From Flavobacterium defluvii (GTDB lineage Bacteria > Bacteroidota > Bacteroidia > Flavobacteriales > Flavobacteriaceae), in the NCBI RefSeq assembly GCF_900129555.1, contig NZ_FQWC01000001.1, positions 310,001-374,000 on the forward strand: a stretch of DNA of 64,000 nt. The letters run 5' to 3'. The stretch's first letter is position 1; every line of letters starts with the position of its first letter. Under the pieces are notes generated by a model. The model was not told the DNA's origin, searched no databases, and saw only the letters and a program-made list of their open reading frames with translations. Shown piece by piece: positions 10,840 to 21,476 of this stretch. Both the position numbers and the translations under genes were made by a program.

Positions 10840-11364
10840 TTAATTCTTTTCAATTACTTTAACTTCTACAGCTCCTGTGCCTTCGAAAAAAGAAACAAGT
10901 TCTGCTTCGTTATTATTTACAGCAACTTCCATTAAGAAATGGTCATCTGTTGTTCTTACATCAGGATTTTCGGCTTGCTTAAATGGCCATAATCTACTTC
11001 TCATATAAAAAGTAATTACCATTAAGTGCGCAGCGAAAAATACAGTCATCTCAAACATAATTGGCACAAAAGAAGGCATATTCTGGATGAAACTAAAACT
11101 TGGTTTTCCACCTATATCCTGAGGCCAGTCATGAATCATTATATAACTCATCATTGTTGTTGCAACAGAAATACCAACACATCCATATAGGAAAGCACAA
11201 ATTGCTAATCTTGTTGGTGCTAAGCCCATAGCTTTATCCAACCCGTGAACAGGGAATGGAGTAAAAACCTCTTCAATATGATGATGAGCAGCTCTTGTTT
11301 TCTTTACTGCATCCATCAAAATATCATCGTCATTATAAATGGCGTATATTACTTTATTACTCAT
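10840..11364 (-). CDS. actD: alternative complex III subunit ActD (DUF3341)
   Basis: A 174-residue integral membrane protein of the DUF3341 family with two hydrophobic segments at about 54-78 and 94-118 and the family motif FPVHGLDKAMG near residues 37-48. It carries no cofactor motif and is regarded as a structural subunit. Its start overlaps the end of actC by 8 bases, indicating coupled translation. Confidence 0.93.
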   Translation of the reverse strand: MSNKVIYAIYNDDDILMDAVKKTRAAHHHIEEVFTPFPVHGLDKAMGLAPTRLAICAFLYGCVGISVATTMMSYIMIHDWPQDIGGKPSFSFIQNMPSFVPIMFEMTVFFAAHLMVITFYMRSRLWPFKQAENPDVRTTDDHFLMEVAVNNNEAELVSFFEGTGAVEVKVIEKN

Positions 11365-12757
11365 GATGTGAATCTTTATTTGCTCTTTCTCTAATGTAAT
11401 TATCTCCTGTTCCTTTTAAAATTGTTTTAACCTCTGCCTGAGCAATTACAGGGAATGTTCTAGAGTATAATAAAAACAATACAAAGAAGAAACCAATTGT
11501 TCCGATGAAAATTCCAATATCAACAAATGTTGGTGAGAACATTGTCCAAGAAGATGGAAGGTAATCTCTATGTAAAGAAGTAACAATAATTACGAATCTT
11601 TCAAACCACATACCGATGTTTACTACAATCGAAATGATGAATGAGAACATGATACTTGTTCTTAATTTTTTGAACCACATAAACTGAGGAGAGAACACGT
11701 TGCAAGTCATCATCGACCAATATGCCCACCAGTAAGGTCCAGTAGCTCTGTTTAAGAATGCATATTGCTCATACTCTACACCTGAATACCAAGCAACAAA
11801 TAACTCAGTAATGTAAGCCACACCTACGATAGATCCAGTAATCATGATAATGATGTTCATTAACTCAATATGCTGTAATGTGATGTATGCTTCAAGGTTA
11901 GAAACTTTTCTCATAACGATAAGTAATGTGTTTACCATCGCGAATCCAGAGAAAACCGCTCCAGCAACAAAGTATGGAGGGAAAATTGTTGTATGCCATC
12001 CAGGAATTACAGAAGTAGCAAAGTCCATAGATACAATCGTGTGTACAGAAAGTACAAGTGGAGTAGCTAAACCAGCTAATACTAAAGATACTTCTTCAAA
12101 ACGCTGCCAATCTTTTGCTCTACCACTCCATCCAAAACTTAAGATAGAATAAACTCTTTTGTTGAAAGGAGTAATAGCTCTATCACGAAGCATTGCAAAG
12201 TCAGGTAACAAACCAGTCCACCAGAAAACTAATGATACTGAAAGATACGTTGAAATCGCGAATACGTCCCAAAGTAAAGGTGAGTTAAAGTTTACCCATA
12301 AAGATCCAAACTGGTTTGGAATTGGTAAAACCCAGTATGCTAACCATGGACGTCCCATGTGAATAATTGGGAATAAACCTGCCTGAACTACTGAGAAAAT
12401 AGTCATGGCTTCCGCTGAACGGTTAATAGCCATTCTCCAACGCTGACGGAAAAGTAAAAGTACAGCAGAAATCAAAGTTCCCGCGTGACCAATACCAACC
12501 CACCAAACGAAGTTAGTAATATCCCAAGCCCAACCAACTGTTTTATTTAATCCCCATGTTCCGATACCGGTAGATACGGTGTAAATTATACAACCTAACC
12601 CCCAAAGGAAGGCTACTAATGCGATTGTAAATACAATCCACCATTGCTTATTTGCAGGTCCTTCAACAGGTGCTGCCACATCTACAGTTACATCGTGATA
12701 TGATTTATCACCTATAACTAAAGGTTTTCTAATGGGTGCTTCGTAATGAGACGACAT
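11357..12757 (-). CDS. actC: alternative complex III quinol-binding subunit ActC (NrfD family)
   Basis: A 466-residue polytopic membrane protein of the NrfD/PsrC family with about ten helices. It forms the quinol site and a proposed proton path of alternative complex III. GHAGTLISAVLLLFRQRWR near 112-130 and MFERF-type segments match the family. It follows actB at 34 bases and overlaps actD. Confidence 0.95.
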   Translation of the reverse strand: MSSHYEAPIRKPLVIGDKSYHDVTVDVAAPVEGPANKQWWIVFTIALVAFLWGLGCIIYTVSTGIGTWGLNKTVGWAWDITNFVWWVGIGHAGTLISAVLLLFRQRWRMAINRSAEAMTIFSVVQAGLFPIIHMGRPWLAYWVLPIPNQFGSLWVNFNSPLLWDVFAISTYLSVSLVFWWTGLLPDFAMLRDRAITPFNKRVYSILSFGWSGRAKDWQRFEEVSLVLAGLATPLVLSVHTIVSMDFATSVIPGWHTTIFPPYFVAGAVFSGFAMVNTLLIVMRKVSNLEAYITLQHIELMNIIIMITGSIVGVAYITELFVAWYSGVEYEQYAFLNRATGPYWWAYWSMMTCNVFSPQFMWFKKLRTSIMFSFIISIVVNIGMWFERFVIIVTSLHRDYLPSSWTMFSPTFVDIGIFIGTIGFFFVLFLLYSRTFPVIAQAEVKTILKGTGDNYIRERANKDSHHE

Positions 12758-12791
12758 AATCCTTTATATTGTTTCTTAATTAATAATTTTA

Positions 12792-15700
12792 CTAAGTGTT
12801 TCTAACTTTTACGTGATAGAAAACATTTGGTTTTGTACCAACATGCTCTAATAAATGATACATTCTTTCGCTTTCTGCTAATTTAGCAACTTCGCTTTCT
12901 TTATCATTTACGTCTCCAAATACCATAGCACCAGAAGAACAAGCTGCAGAGCAAGCGCTGCTAAATTCATCTTTAGCTACAACTCTACCTTGACGTTTAG
13001 CTTCAAGAATTACCGCTTGAGTACTTTGGATACAGAAAGAACATTTTTCCATAACTCCACGAGAACGAACGTTTACGTCTGGATTTAGTACCATACGACC
13101 TAAATCGTCATTCATATGATAATCGAATTCACTGTTTTTGTTGTACAAGAACCAGTTAAAACGACGAACTTTATAAGGACAGTTATTAGCACAATAACGA
13201 GTACCAACACATCTGTTGTATGCCATGTGATTTTGACCTTGACGACCGTGAGAAGTAGCTGCAACCGGACAAACTGTTTCACATGGTGCGTGGTTACAGT
13301 GTTGACACATTACTGGCTGGAATGCTACTTGTGGATTATCTCCAGGTTTTTCCATTTCATTAAATGTAGATAACGAACTAGATAAACCAGCAATTCCTTC
13401 TTTTCTTTCGTTGTCTCCTATAAAAGTACTTTCAGAAGAATAGTATCTATCGATACGTAACCAGTGCATATCACGGCTTCTTCTTACCTCTGCTTTACCT
13501 ACTACAGGGACATTGTTTTCAGCATGACAAGCAATAACGCAGGCACCACATCCAGTACAAGCATTTAAATCGATAGAAAGATTAAAATGGTGCCCTGTAG
13601 TACGATCAAATGATTCCCATAAATCAACAGTAGTTGCTTCAACTTCCTGGTGGTCTAAAGATACCATTGGCGGCACATTCCATTCTTTTGAATCTTTAGT
13701 ATTGAAGATCTCTAAAGTAGTTTCTTTAATAATATCTCCTCTACCCATTAATGTTTTCTGTCCCTGAACACAAGCAAACTCATGCTCTCCATTTGCCTGA
13801 GCTATAGTAACAGACTGAACACTATTGAAATTTTTATATAAAGCGTAAGCATTAATACCTACCTGCATTTCTTCTTTTAAAGCCGCTTTACGACCATAAC
13901 CTACAGATAAACCAACTGTTCCAACAGCTTGACCAGGTTGAACAATAACTGGAACATTTTCTAATTTAGTTCCGTCAGCAGTCGTGATTGTAGCATAGCT
14001 ACCATTTAAACCACCGTTTGCAACAATTTCATTTGAAAGATTGTATTTTTTAGCATCTGCATTTGAAACTGTAATGTAGTTATCCCAAGAAACTCTTGTA
14101 ATAGGATCCGGAAACTCTTGTAACCAAGGGTTATTTGCATGCTGCCCATCACCCATACCTGTTTTAGTGTATAGTACTAATTCAAGTTCGCCAGTTGATT
14201 TTGATTTTGAAAGTACATTTGCTGCACCAGTAAAATCATAAGAACCACCAGCTAAAGCAGTAGAACCAGCTACAAAAACACCGTCATGTAAAACTTTATT
14301 CCAAGTTGTACCAGCAATGATAGCAGCAGAATTAGCTTTTAAATAATCGTAGAATTTTCCAGGAGTTCCGTTTAATGATAGTAAAACATCTTGAAATTGT
14401 TTTGTATCAAAAATAGGACGGATCGTAGGCTGAGTTAAACTGTAAGTTCCTTTTGTAATTACTACATCTCCCCAAGATTCTAAATAATGAGGTGCAGCTG
14501 CTGCAATTGTAGATAAAGAAGCTGTTTCATCTTCTCTTAATGAGAAAGCTACTGAAGTTTTAACTTTTTTCAATCCAGATACGAATGAAGCCGAATCAGC
14601 TAAAGTGTAAACAGGATTAACACCGCTCATAATTAAAGTATGAACACTTCCTGCATTCATATCTTTTACTAATTGACTAACAACCGCATTAGAACCTTTT
14701 CTAATTTGTCTTGTCCCTGCCGTACTAAAAGCTTCACTAGCTAATGCCTGGTTAATAGCTAAAACTAATAATTGTGCATTTTTATCTTCAATTCCAGATA
14801 CTAAAATTCCTTTTGTACCTGCAGCTTTCAATTGTTGAGCCGCTTTCACAACTTCTGCTTTAAATTTTGCATCTAAAGAAACCGGAACAGAAGCACCAAC
14901 AACAATATTATATATTTGAACTAAAGCCTGTTTTTGATCAGCAGTAGTCATTGGAACACGCTTATCAGCAGCAGCTCCAGATAATGTCATATTTGATTCA
15001 AACTGAAAATGACGAGACATTTTTCCGTTTTGAGGAATACGTCCTTTTGCATATCCAGCATCATATCCACCACCTTGCCAATCTCCTAAGAAATCAGCAC
15101 CAACAGATACAATTAATGAAGCTTTTGAAAAATCATAATCAACCAACGCTCTTTCGCCATATACAGTTTCAAATGCATCTAATGCTTCAGAAGAAGAAAC
15201 TGCATCATAAACAACATGTTTTGCGTTTGGATTCTTAGCAATAAACTCAGCTATTAATTTCTCAGTAGATGGACTTGCTAAAGTGTTTGTTAATAATACA
15301 ACTTGACCTCCTTTAGCTTTTGCATCAGCTAAGCTTGATTTAATTTTCAAATCAACAGCAGACCAGCTGCTATTTTTTCCATCCAATTTAGGTGCTTTTA
15401 AACGCATGCTGTCATATAAACCTAAGATAGACGCATGAATTCTGGCATTGGCTGAAAACTTAGCACCAGCAATGGTATTGTTTTCAATTTTAATTGGACG
15501 ACCCTCACGAGTTTTAACCAAAAGATTAGCAAAATCAAAACCATCAAAAACTGTAGTTGCATAATAATCTGCAACACCAGGAATGATTTGCTCTGGTTGT
15601 AATACATAAGGGATAGACTTGTGCACAGGACCTTCACAAGCAGCAAGTGTAACTGCCGCAGTACTAAATCCTACGTACTTTAAAAAGTCACGACGTGAAG

Positions 15701-15845
15701 TTCCAGATGAAGCTAAAGCATCTGCATTCCCTAGAAATTCTTCTGTAGGAATCTCTTCAACAAATTCGTTATTTCTAAGCGCCTCAACAATAGAGCTATT
15801 TTCTAGCTCTTCAACACTTTTCCAGTATTTTTTGTTTGATGACAT
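12792..15845 (-). CDS. actB: alternative complex III iron-sulfur subunit ActB
   Basis: A 1017-residue periplasmic subunit that fuses an inactive molybdopterin-oxidoreductase-like domain to a ferredoxin-like domain. A twin-arginine signal SRRDFLK is at 50-56, followed by a lipobox ending at Cys70, so the protein is probably Tat-exported and lipid-anchored. In the C-terminal quarter four cysteine clusters bind iron-sulfur centres: CTGCGACVIACH, CQHCNHAPCETVC, CVGTRYCANNC and CSFC with CSAAC. The large N-terminal domain lacks an evident molybdenum site, as known for this family. It is the second gene of the operon, between actA and actC. Confidence 0.96.
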   Translation of the reverse strand: MSSNKKYWKSVEELENSSIVEALRNNEFVEEIPTEEFLGNADALASSGTSRRDFLKYVGFSTAAVTLAACEGPVHKSIPYVLQPEQIIPGVADYYATTVFDGFDFANLLVKTREGRPIKIENNTIAGAKFSANARIHASILGLYDSMRLKAPKLDGKNSSWSAVDLKIKSSLADAKAKGGQVVLLTNTLASPSTEKLIAEFIAKNPNAKHVVYDAVSSSEALDAFETVYGERALVDYDFSKASLIVSVGADFLGDWQGGGYDAGYAKGRIPQNGKMSRHFQFESNMTLSGAAADKRVPMTTADQKQALVQIYNIVVGASVPVSLDAKFKAEVVKAAQQLKAAGTKGILVSGIEDKNAQLLVLAINQALASEAFSTAGTRQIRKGSNAVVSQLVKDMNAGSVHTLIMSGVNPVYTLADSASFVSGLKKVKTSVAFSLREDETASLSTIAAAAPHYLESWGDVVITKGTYSLTQPTIRPIFDTKQFQDVLLSLNGTPGKFYDYLKANSAAIIAGTTWNKVLHDGVFVAGSTALAGGSYDFTGAANVLSKSKSTGELELVLYTKTGMGDGQHANNPWLQEFPDPITRVSWDNYITVSNADAKKYNLSNEIVANGGLNGSYATITTADGTKLENVPVIVQPGQAVGTVGLSVGYGRKAALKEEMQVGINAYALYKNFNSVQSVTIAQANGEHEFACVQGQKTLMGRGDIIKETTLEIFNTKDSKEWNVPPMVSLDHQEVEATTVDLWESFDRTTGHHFNLSIDLNACTGCGACVIACHAENNVPVVGKAEVRRSRDMHWLRIDRYYSSESTFIGDNERKEGIAGLSSSLSTFNEMEKPGDNPQVAFQPVMCQHCNHAPCETVCPVAATSHGRQGQNHMAYNRCVGTRYCANNCPYKVRRFNWFLYNKNSEFDYHMNDDLGRMVLNPDVNVRSRGVMEKCSFCIQSTQAVILEAKRQGRVVAKDEFSSACSAACSSGAMVFGDVNDKESEVAKLAESERMYHLLEHVGTKPNVFYHVKVRNT

Positions 15846-15877
15846 TGTATATATATATTAAAATCTTAATAATTCGA

Positions 15878-17218
15878 TTAATAGTGGCATTTACCGCATT
15901 CTAAACCTCCCATTTGCGCTGCAGTTAATTTCTCTACACCGTATTTCTTAGAAAGTTCAGCATGAATTTTATCATAGTATGCATTTCCTTCCATCTTAAC
16001 ATCAGTTTTTCTATGGCAATCAACACACCATCCCATTGTTAATTTAGAGTATTGCTTCATGATTTCAAATTCTTGTACCGGACCGTGACAAGTTTGACAT
16101 TCAACTCCCGCAACAGAAACGTGTTGTGAGTGGTTGAAGTAAACAAAATCAGGAAGGTTATGAATACGAACCCATTTTACAGGCTGTGTTTTTCCAGTAT
16201 AAGCCTGCTTAGCCTTATCCCATCCAACAGCATCATATAATTTTTGAATTTGAGCATCGTAAAACGCTTTGCTGTATTCAGCTGTAGCAGTAGTTTCTGC
16301 AACTTCAGAAATATTTTTATGACAGTTCATACAAACATTTAAAGAAGGAATTCCAGCTGTTTTACTTACACGCGCAGCAGAGTGACAATATTTACAATTG
16401 ATCTCATTGTCTCCAGCGTGGATTTTGTGTGAGTAGTGAATTGGCTGAATAGGCTCATAGTTTTGATCTACACCAACCTGCATCAAATATCCATACACAA
16501 AGTAACCACTAGCTAAAAGTAAAAATATAGCAGTAACCAATACTAAGAATTGATTTTTAGCAAAAGCTTTCCAAATTGGAGTTCTACCTTCTTTTGGAGC
16601 AACTACAATACCATTATTACTAGCAACTTTAGTCAATACTTTGTTCACCATGAACAACATAACAACTAAAATAGCCATTACAAGAGCAAGAGCTCCTAAA
16701 ATAATATTGTTTGAAATTCCGCCACCTTCAACTTGAGTTCCAGGAGGACCTGAACTTACCGTTTTAGCAGGGTCTGGAGCAGGTTTTTCTTCAGAAGTAT
16801 AAGCGATAATATTATCAATATCTGCTTCAGATAACTGAGGAAAAGAAGTCATTACAGACTTATTATTCTCTTCAAAAAGTTTTACAGCAACAGGGTCACC
16901 TGATTTAATTACTTCAGAGCTATTATGAACCCACTTGTAAATCCAAGCCATTTCATGTTTTGCAGCAACTCCTCTAAGAGCAGGACCTGTTGATTTAGCA
17001 TCTAATTTGTGACATGCAGCGCAATTTGCATTAAAAAGTTCTTTCCCTTTTACCGGATCACCACCTCCAGATGCAGCAGCAGGTGCCGCAGCAGCTTCAG
17101 GCGCCGCAGGAGCTGCAGCAGGATCTTGAGCAAATGAAGTTAGGGAGAAAATTAACGTTAGCGATAAGCTAAGTAATAATTTTCTTGAGATCGAATTATG
17201 GTTACCCACCTTTTTCAT
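15878..17218 (-). CDS. actA: alternative complex III multihaem cytochrome c subunit ActA
   Basis: A 446-residue first gene of the operon with a signal sequence (residues 1-31). It has six CxxCH haem motifs: CAACH at 66-70 in an N-terminal monohaem domain (probable ligand Met123), then CKYCH 275-279, CMNCH 296-300, CQTCH 374-378, CVDCH 398-402 and CGKCH 441-445 in the pentahaem domain. Hydrophobic segments at about 171-193 and 224-243 separate the two halves. Before the monohaem domain is a Pro/Ala-rich linker (32-50). The pentahaem part passes electrons from ActB; the extra monohaem domain could carry electrons onward to the CuA site of the oxidase (inference). Confidence 0.95.
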   Translation of the reverse strand: MKKVGNHNSISRKLLLSLSLTLIFSLTSFAQDPAAAPAAPEAAAAPAAASGGGDPVKGKELFNANCAACHKLDAKSTGPALRGVAAKHEMAWIYKWVHNSSEVIKSGDPVAVKLFEENNKSVMTSFPQLSEADIDNIIAYTSEEKPAPDPAKTVSSGPPGTQVEGGGISNNIILGALALVMAILVVMLFMVNKVLTKVASNNGIVVAPKEGRTPIWKAFAKNQFLVLVTAIFLLLASGYFVYGYLMQVGVDQNYEPIQPIHYSHKIHAGDNEINCKYCHSAARVSKTAGIPSLNVCMNCHKNISEVAETTATAEYSKAFYDAQIQKLYDAVGWDKAKQAYTGKTQPVKWVRIHNLPDFVYFNHSQHVSVAGVECQTCHGPVQEFEIMKQYSKLTMGWCVDCHRKTDVKMEGNAYYDKIHAELSKKYGVEKLTAAQMGGLECGKCHY

Positions 17219-17305
17219 ATAGTATAATAATTATCTACTAATTTTTGGTATGATTTTTTCTGTACTAAATCAGACAAAAACCAATACCTTCTTTTAAAAC
17301 TTGCA

Positions 17306-17335
17306 CAAAAATACGACTTATGAACTATTCTCAAA
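17306..17335 (-). promoter_or_regulatory. promoter of the act/cta operon
   Basis: Reading the minus strand, TTTG (17335-17332), 18 bp, then TATTTTTG (17313-17306) matches the Bacteroidota sigma-A consensus. The leader to the actA ATG at 17218 would be about 80 bases. Confidence 0.75.
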
Positions 17336-17411
17336 ACCTTAAAATAGTCTTAAATACCAATTTATATCAATTCTAAATAATATTAAAATTTTACTTCCAA
17401 ACTTTAAATAG

Positions 17412-17419
17412 TATTTTTG
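17412..17419 (+). promoter_or_regulatory. -7 box of the SPOR protein gene
   Basis: TATTTTTG fits TAnnTTTG and lies 18 bases before the ATG at 17438. No clear TTG partner is seen. Its position excludes the TTG codon at 17417 as a start. Confidence 0.5.
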
Positions 17420-17437
17420 CACAAAAACCATCACATT

Positions 17438-17827
17438 ATGAGAATTTTAACCTCTAGAAAAAACGTTTTCTTAACATTCACAATGCTCACATTAGCATAC
17501 AATATTCATGCTCAAAGCCAAAATTTAACACTAAATCAAGACCCAAAATTCGAGCAATTATTAAATGACAAACGTAAATTTAACACATCAATAATTACAA
17601 ACGATTCTTATAGAATTCAAATTTTTAGCGGCAAAAGCGAGGACGCTAAAAAGACATTATCTGACTTTAAAAGAGAGTACACAAATATTGACGGCACAAT
17701 AATTTTTAATACTCCAAACTATAAAGTGATCGTAGGAAATTTTAAGACACGAATTGAAGCAGAAAAGAATTTAGCCGACATTAGAAAAAAATACAAAAGT
17801 GTTTTTTTACTTAAGCCAGGCAAATAA
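17438..17827 (+). CDS. small secreted SPOR-domain protein
   Basis: A 129-residue protein with a signal peptide (positive start, hydrophobic core, ending near NIHAQ at about 23). The C-terminal half (about 48-125) has the SPOR pattern: YRIQIFSGKSEDAKK, then YKVIVGNFKTRIEAEKNLA, two beta-alpha repeats that bind denuded peptidoglycan at the septum. It is thus probably a periplasmic cell-wall-associated protein. The ATG at 17438 is chosen because the upstream TTG lies inside the -7 promoter box. It is divergent from actA and convergent with the DUF4920 gene across a shared terminator. Confidence 0.8.
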   Translation: MRILTSRKNVFLTFTMLTLAYNIHAQSQNLTLNQDPKFEQLLNDKRKFNTSIITNDSYRIQIFSGKSEDAKKTLSDFKREYTNIDGTIIFNTPNYKVIVGNFKTRIEAEKNLADIRKKYKSVFLLKPGK

Positions 17828-17835
17828 TACAGAAT

Positions 17836-17865
17836 AAAAAAGCGAGATAATTATCTCGCTTTTTT
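17836..17865. terminator. bidirectional terminator
   Basis: A perfect 15-bp palindrome, A-tract plus GCGAGATAA and its complement, with T-runs on both sides. It lies between the converging SPOR and DUF4920 genes. Confidence 0.92.
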
Positions 17866-17874
17866 TATATAAAT

Positions 17875-18384
17875 TTAATTTACAACTTTTATTCCTTCTG
17901 CCAAAAATCGTATCTCTTCTTTTGGCGCTACAATAGCATCAATTTCTGCTTTTGTTTTTTTACCATCTTTAGCATAATGCTTTAGCTCATCAACAGATGT
18001 CACTTTTCGCTCAGCATTACCCTCTAAAACCACTTTTTTTCCTTTTAATGCAGTAGGTACAAAAAAAGCATAATCTTTCATCTTTACAAAGAAAGAGGAA
18101 CCACTCTCTGTTTTGATGGTAATCCAGCACCCTCTTTTTTCACAAACATTCACAACTTCTCCTTTTACAACAACCTCATTTGCTTTTTTTACATCCTTTA
18201 GTTCATGTTCTAACTTTTCAACAGAAATTGCTTTATCTACTGATAGTCCAGAAATATCTTTTCCATAAAAGTCGCCAACCAAAGCATCTCCTGCCGGTGG
18301 TGATGGTTTCTCGACAGCTTCCTGAGAAAAACAAAAAGCACTAAAACACAAAAACAAAATGATCCAATATATTCTTATTTTCAT
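17875..18384 (-). CDS. exported DUF4920-type protein
   Basis: A 169-residue protein starting MKIRIYW with a signal peptide ending near CFSQ. The central motif CEKRGCWITIK followed by FFVKMKDYAFFVP resembles the DUF4920 family of small periplasmic beta-barrel (OB-like) proteins of Bacteroidota, whose function is not known. The two Cys of CEKRGC could form a disulfide or bind metal. The ATG at 18384 is preferred over a TTG 30 bases upstream because it begins the signal peptide directly. Confidence 0.7.
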   Translation of the reverse strand: MKIRIYWIILFLCFSAFCFSQEAVEKPSPPAGDALVGDFYGKDISGLSVDKAISVEKLEHELKDVKKANEVVVKGEVVNVCEKRGCWITIKTESGSSFFVKMKDYAFFVPTALKGKKVVLEGNAERKVTSVDELKHYAKDGKKTKAEIDAIVAPKEEIRFLAEGIKVVN

Positions 18385-18502
18385 TATTACATAATTTTCG
18401 ATTAGTTCTATCAAAAATACATCAAAAATTCAAACGATCATATAATGCTTAATTACAAAACTAAATCACCTCTAGTTCTTTTAAAAAAAATAACAACATA
18501 AA

Positions 18503-18530
18503 AAAAGTCCCAATTCTCATTGGGACTTTT
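18503..18530 (-). terminator. terminator of rimP-nusA-infB
   Basis: A 12-bp stem containing GTCCCAAT with loop TCTC and a T-run on the minus strand, 20 bases after the infB stop codon. Confidence 0.88.
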
Positions 18531-18550
18531 CAAATATTAAGTATCGAATT

Positions 18551-21418
18551 TTATTTCAATTTCTTTTTGATTGCGACTTCGTGGTAAGCTTCAATAACAT
18601 CATTAATTTCAATATCATTAAATCCTTTTATCTGAATACCACAATCATATCCTTTAGTAACCTCTTTAACATCGTCTTTGAAACGTTTTAAAGCAACCAG
18701 TTCACCTGTATGAACTACAACTCCATCTCTAATAACTCTAATTTTAGAAGTTCTTAAGATTTTACCATCAGTCACCATACAACCTGCAATAGAACCCACT
18801 TTAGAAATTTTGAAAATCTCACGAATTTCTGCAGTTCCTAAAACTTCTTCTTTCATTTCAGGAGCAAGCATTCCTTCCATCGCGTCTTTTAAGTCATCGA
18901 TTGCAGCATAAATAATAGAATAGTAACGGATGTCAATTTCTTCTTTCTCTGCAAGCTGTCTTGCATTTCCAGCAGGACGAACGTTAAATCCAATAATAAT
19001 CGCATCCGATGCAGAAGCCAAGTTAACATCAGTTTCTGTAATCGCACCAACACCTTTATGGATAATATTGATCTGAACTTCTTCTGTAGAAAGCTTAGAG
19101 AATGAATCTGATAATGCTTCAACAGAACCATCCACGTCTCCTTTAAGAATTACATTCAATTCCTTAAACTGACCAAGAGCGATACGACGTCCAATTTCGT
19201 CAAGTGTAATATGTCTTTGAGTACGTACTGACTGCTCACGCATTAACTGAGAACGTTTAGACGCAATTTGTTTTGCTTCTTTTTCATCTTCAAATACATT
19301 AAACTTATCACCTGCAGTTGGCGCTCCATCTAAACCTAAAACCGATACCGGAGTTGAAGGGCCAGCTGTTAATACTGTATGCCCTCTTTCATCGTGCATT
19401 GCTTTAACCTTACCATGATGTTTTCCTGCCAGCATATAATCTCCAATTTTCAAAGTACCTTGTTGCACTAAAATTGTAGACACATATCCTTTTCCTTTAT
19501 CTAAATAAGCCTCAACAACAGTTCCTTGAGCCGCTTTATTTGGATTTGCTTTAAGATCTAAGATCTCTGCTTCTAATAAAACTTTCTCTAGTAATTCCTT
19601 AACACCCGTACCGACTTTTGCAGAAATATCATGTGACTGAATTTTTCCACCCCAATCTTCAACAAGTAAATTCATACCAGCCAAACGCTCTTTAATTTTA
19701 TCAACATTCGCGTTTGGTTTATCAATTTTATTGATTGCAAATATAATTGGCACTCCTGCAGCCTGTGCGTGAGAAATTGCCTCTTTTGTTTGCGGCATGA
19801 TATCATCATCCGCAGCAACTACGATAATAGCAATATCCGTAACTTGAGCTCCACGTGCACGCATCGCGGTAAACGCCTCGTGACCCGGAGTATCTAAAAA
19901 TGCTATTTTTTGTCCATTATCTAAAGTAACTCCGTATGCTCCAATGTGCTGTGTAATACCTCCAGACTCACCAGCAATAACATTTTCTTTACGAATATAA
20001 TCCAGTAAAGATGTTTTACCGTGGTCAACGTGACCCATTACTGTAACAATTGGCGCTCTTGTTACTAAATCTTCTTCTTTATCTTCTACAACTTCAATCG
20101 CTTCTTCGATATCAACTGTAATAAATTCAACATCGTAACCAAACTCATCAGCAACAATTGTTAATGTTTCAGCATCTAAACGCTGATTCATCGTTACCAT
20201 GATACCAAGAGACATACAAGTTCCGATTACTTTTGTAATAGGCACATCCATCATGATTGCAATTTCACCTACCGTAACAAATTCCGTAACTTTAATAGTT
20301 TTACTTCCTTCGTCAAGAGCTCTTTGCTCATCATCAGATTTTTGACGGTGTGTTTCTCTTTTATCTCTTCTGTATTTAGCGGCTTTAGATTTTCCACCTT
20401 TCCCCTGAAGTTTTTCAAGAGTTTCTCTAATTTGATTTTTAACCTCTTCTTCTGTTGGCTCTACTTTTGCAACAATAGCAGGACGATTTCCTTTTACGAA
20501 ACCAGGTCTTTGACTTCTGTTAGCATTAAAACCTCCTCCACCGGCATTTGGTGTAATTTTATTTGGATTTGGCGTTCCTGGCGCATTTCCTGTTACAGGT
20601 TTTGGCGCTCCAGGCGTACCCGGTTTAGGGGCAATTCTTTTACGCTTATTTTTATTGTTTGCGTTATTATTGTTTCCAACCCCAGGAGTTCCTGGTTTGT
20701 TTGGAGTAATTTTCGGATCTTCTTTCTTTTTCTTAGGCTTATTAAACTGAGATAAGTCAATTGTCTGCCCAGTAAGAGTAGTTCCTGATAATTTTTGATA
20801 TTGAGTCGTGATCGTTTCTTCTGCAGTTGCTGGATCTGTTGAAATAATTGGATCCTGAGCTGTTTTAGAATTCTCAGCTTTTACTTCTTTTTTCTCAGTA
20901 ATAATAGGTTTTTCTACCTTTTTCTCTTCAGAAACAACAGGAGCCACAGACTCTGATGAAGTTTCTTTTTGAACAGGTTTTTCTGTTTGAGTTGGAGTAA
21001 CAGCTTTCGGCTCTTCAGCTTTAACTTCTTCTGAAGCAGCTGTTGGTTTCTTCGGATTTAAATCAATTTTACCAACCTGAACTGGTCCAGTTACAACAGC
21101 TCTCGCTTTAATGATTTCTTGTTGTTTCTGACGCTCTTCGTCCTGTCTGCGTTTGTCCTCAATTTCTTTCTCGCGCTCAACACGCAACGCTTCTTTTTCC
21201 TTTCTTTTCTCTTCTCCTACCTCTTTAGAAGCTTCCTTATTCCCCTTATCGCCCGCAAATTGGCTTTGCAGGATATTAAATTCACTGTCAGAAATTTTAG
21301 CATTCGGATTTGCGTCAATAGCAATTCCTTTATCTTTTAGATAATCTACAGCTCTTTCTAACGAGATATTTAATTCCCTTAAAACCTTATTTATTCTTAT
21401 TACTCTCTCTTCAGACAT
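18551..21418 (-). CDS. infB: translation initiation factor IF-2
   Basis: GTPase that brings initiator tRNA to the 30S subunit. At 955 residues it belongs to the long Bacteroidota forms. An N-terminal IF2N-like domain (1-55) is followed by a charged coiled coil (60-105), then a low-complexity linker rich in Lys, Pro, Thr, Gly and Asn (about 110-330). G-domain motifs: G1 GHVDHGKT at 462-469, G3 DTPG at 509-512 and G4 NKID at 563-566. Domains II to IV complete the C-terminal half. It is the third gene of the rimP-nusA-infB operon, conserved across bacteria. Confidence 0.98.
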   Translation of the reverse strand: MSEERVIRINKVLRELNISLERAVDYLKDKGIAIDANPNAKISDSEFNILQSQFAGDKGNKEASKEVGEEKRKEKEALRVEREKEIEDKRRQDEERQKQQEIIKARAVVTGPVQVGKIDLNPKKPTAASEEVKAEEPKAVTPTQTEKPVQKETSSESVAPVVSEEKKVEKPIITEKKEVKAENSKTAQDPIISTDPATAEETITTQYQKLSGTTLTGQTIDLSQFNKPKKKKEDPKITPNKPGTPGVGNNNNANNKNKRKRIAPKPGTPGAPKPVTGNAPGTPNPNKITPNAGGGGFNANRSQRPGFVKGNRPAIVAKVEPTEEEVKNQIRETLEKLQGKGGKSKAAKYRRDKRETHRQKSDDEQRALDEGSKTIKVTEFVTVGEIAIMMDVPITKVIGTCMSLGIMVTMNQRLDAETLTIVADEFGYDVEFITVDIEEAIEVVEDKEEDLVTRAPIVTVMGHVDHGKTSLLDYIRKENVIAGESGGITQHIGAYGVTLDNGQKIAFLDTPGHEAFTAMRARGAQVTDIAIIVVAADDDIMPQTKEAISHAQAAGVPIIFAINKIDKPNANVDKIKERLAGMNLLVEDWGGKIQSHDISAKVGTGVKELLEKVLLEAEILDLKANPNKAAQGTVVEAYLDKGKGYVSTILVQQGTLKIGDYMLAGKHHGKVKAMHDERGHTVLTAGPSTPVSVLGLDGAPTAGDKFNVFEDEKEAKQIASKRSQLMREQSVRTQRHITLDEIGRRIALGQFKELNVILKGDVDGSVEALSDSFSKLSTEEVQINIIHKGVGAITETDVNLASASDAIIIGFNVRPAGNARQLAEKEEIDIRYYSIIYAAIDDLKDAMEGMLAPEMKEEVLGTAEIREIFKISKVGSIAGCMVTDGKILRTSKIRVIRDGVVVHTGELVALKRFKDDVKEVTKGYDCGIQIKGFNDIEINDVIEAYHEVAIKKKLK

Positions 21419-21476
21419 ATAACCTTTTTATTATTACCTTTTTCGTTGTGTTGTTAGAGCAGATGTTTAGCTATTA

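Noticed and set aside
11844..12152. Plus-strand frames of 70-100 codons opposite actC, actB and infB
   Set aside because: They mirror the codon pattern of well-identified genes on the other strand and match no family.
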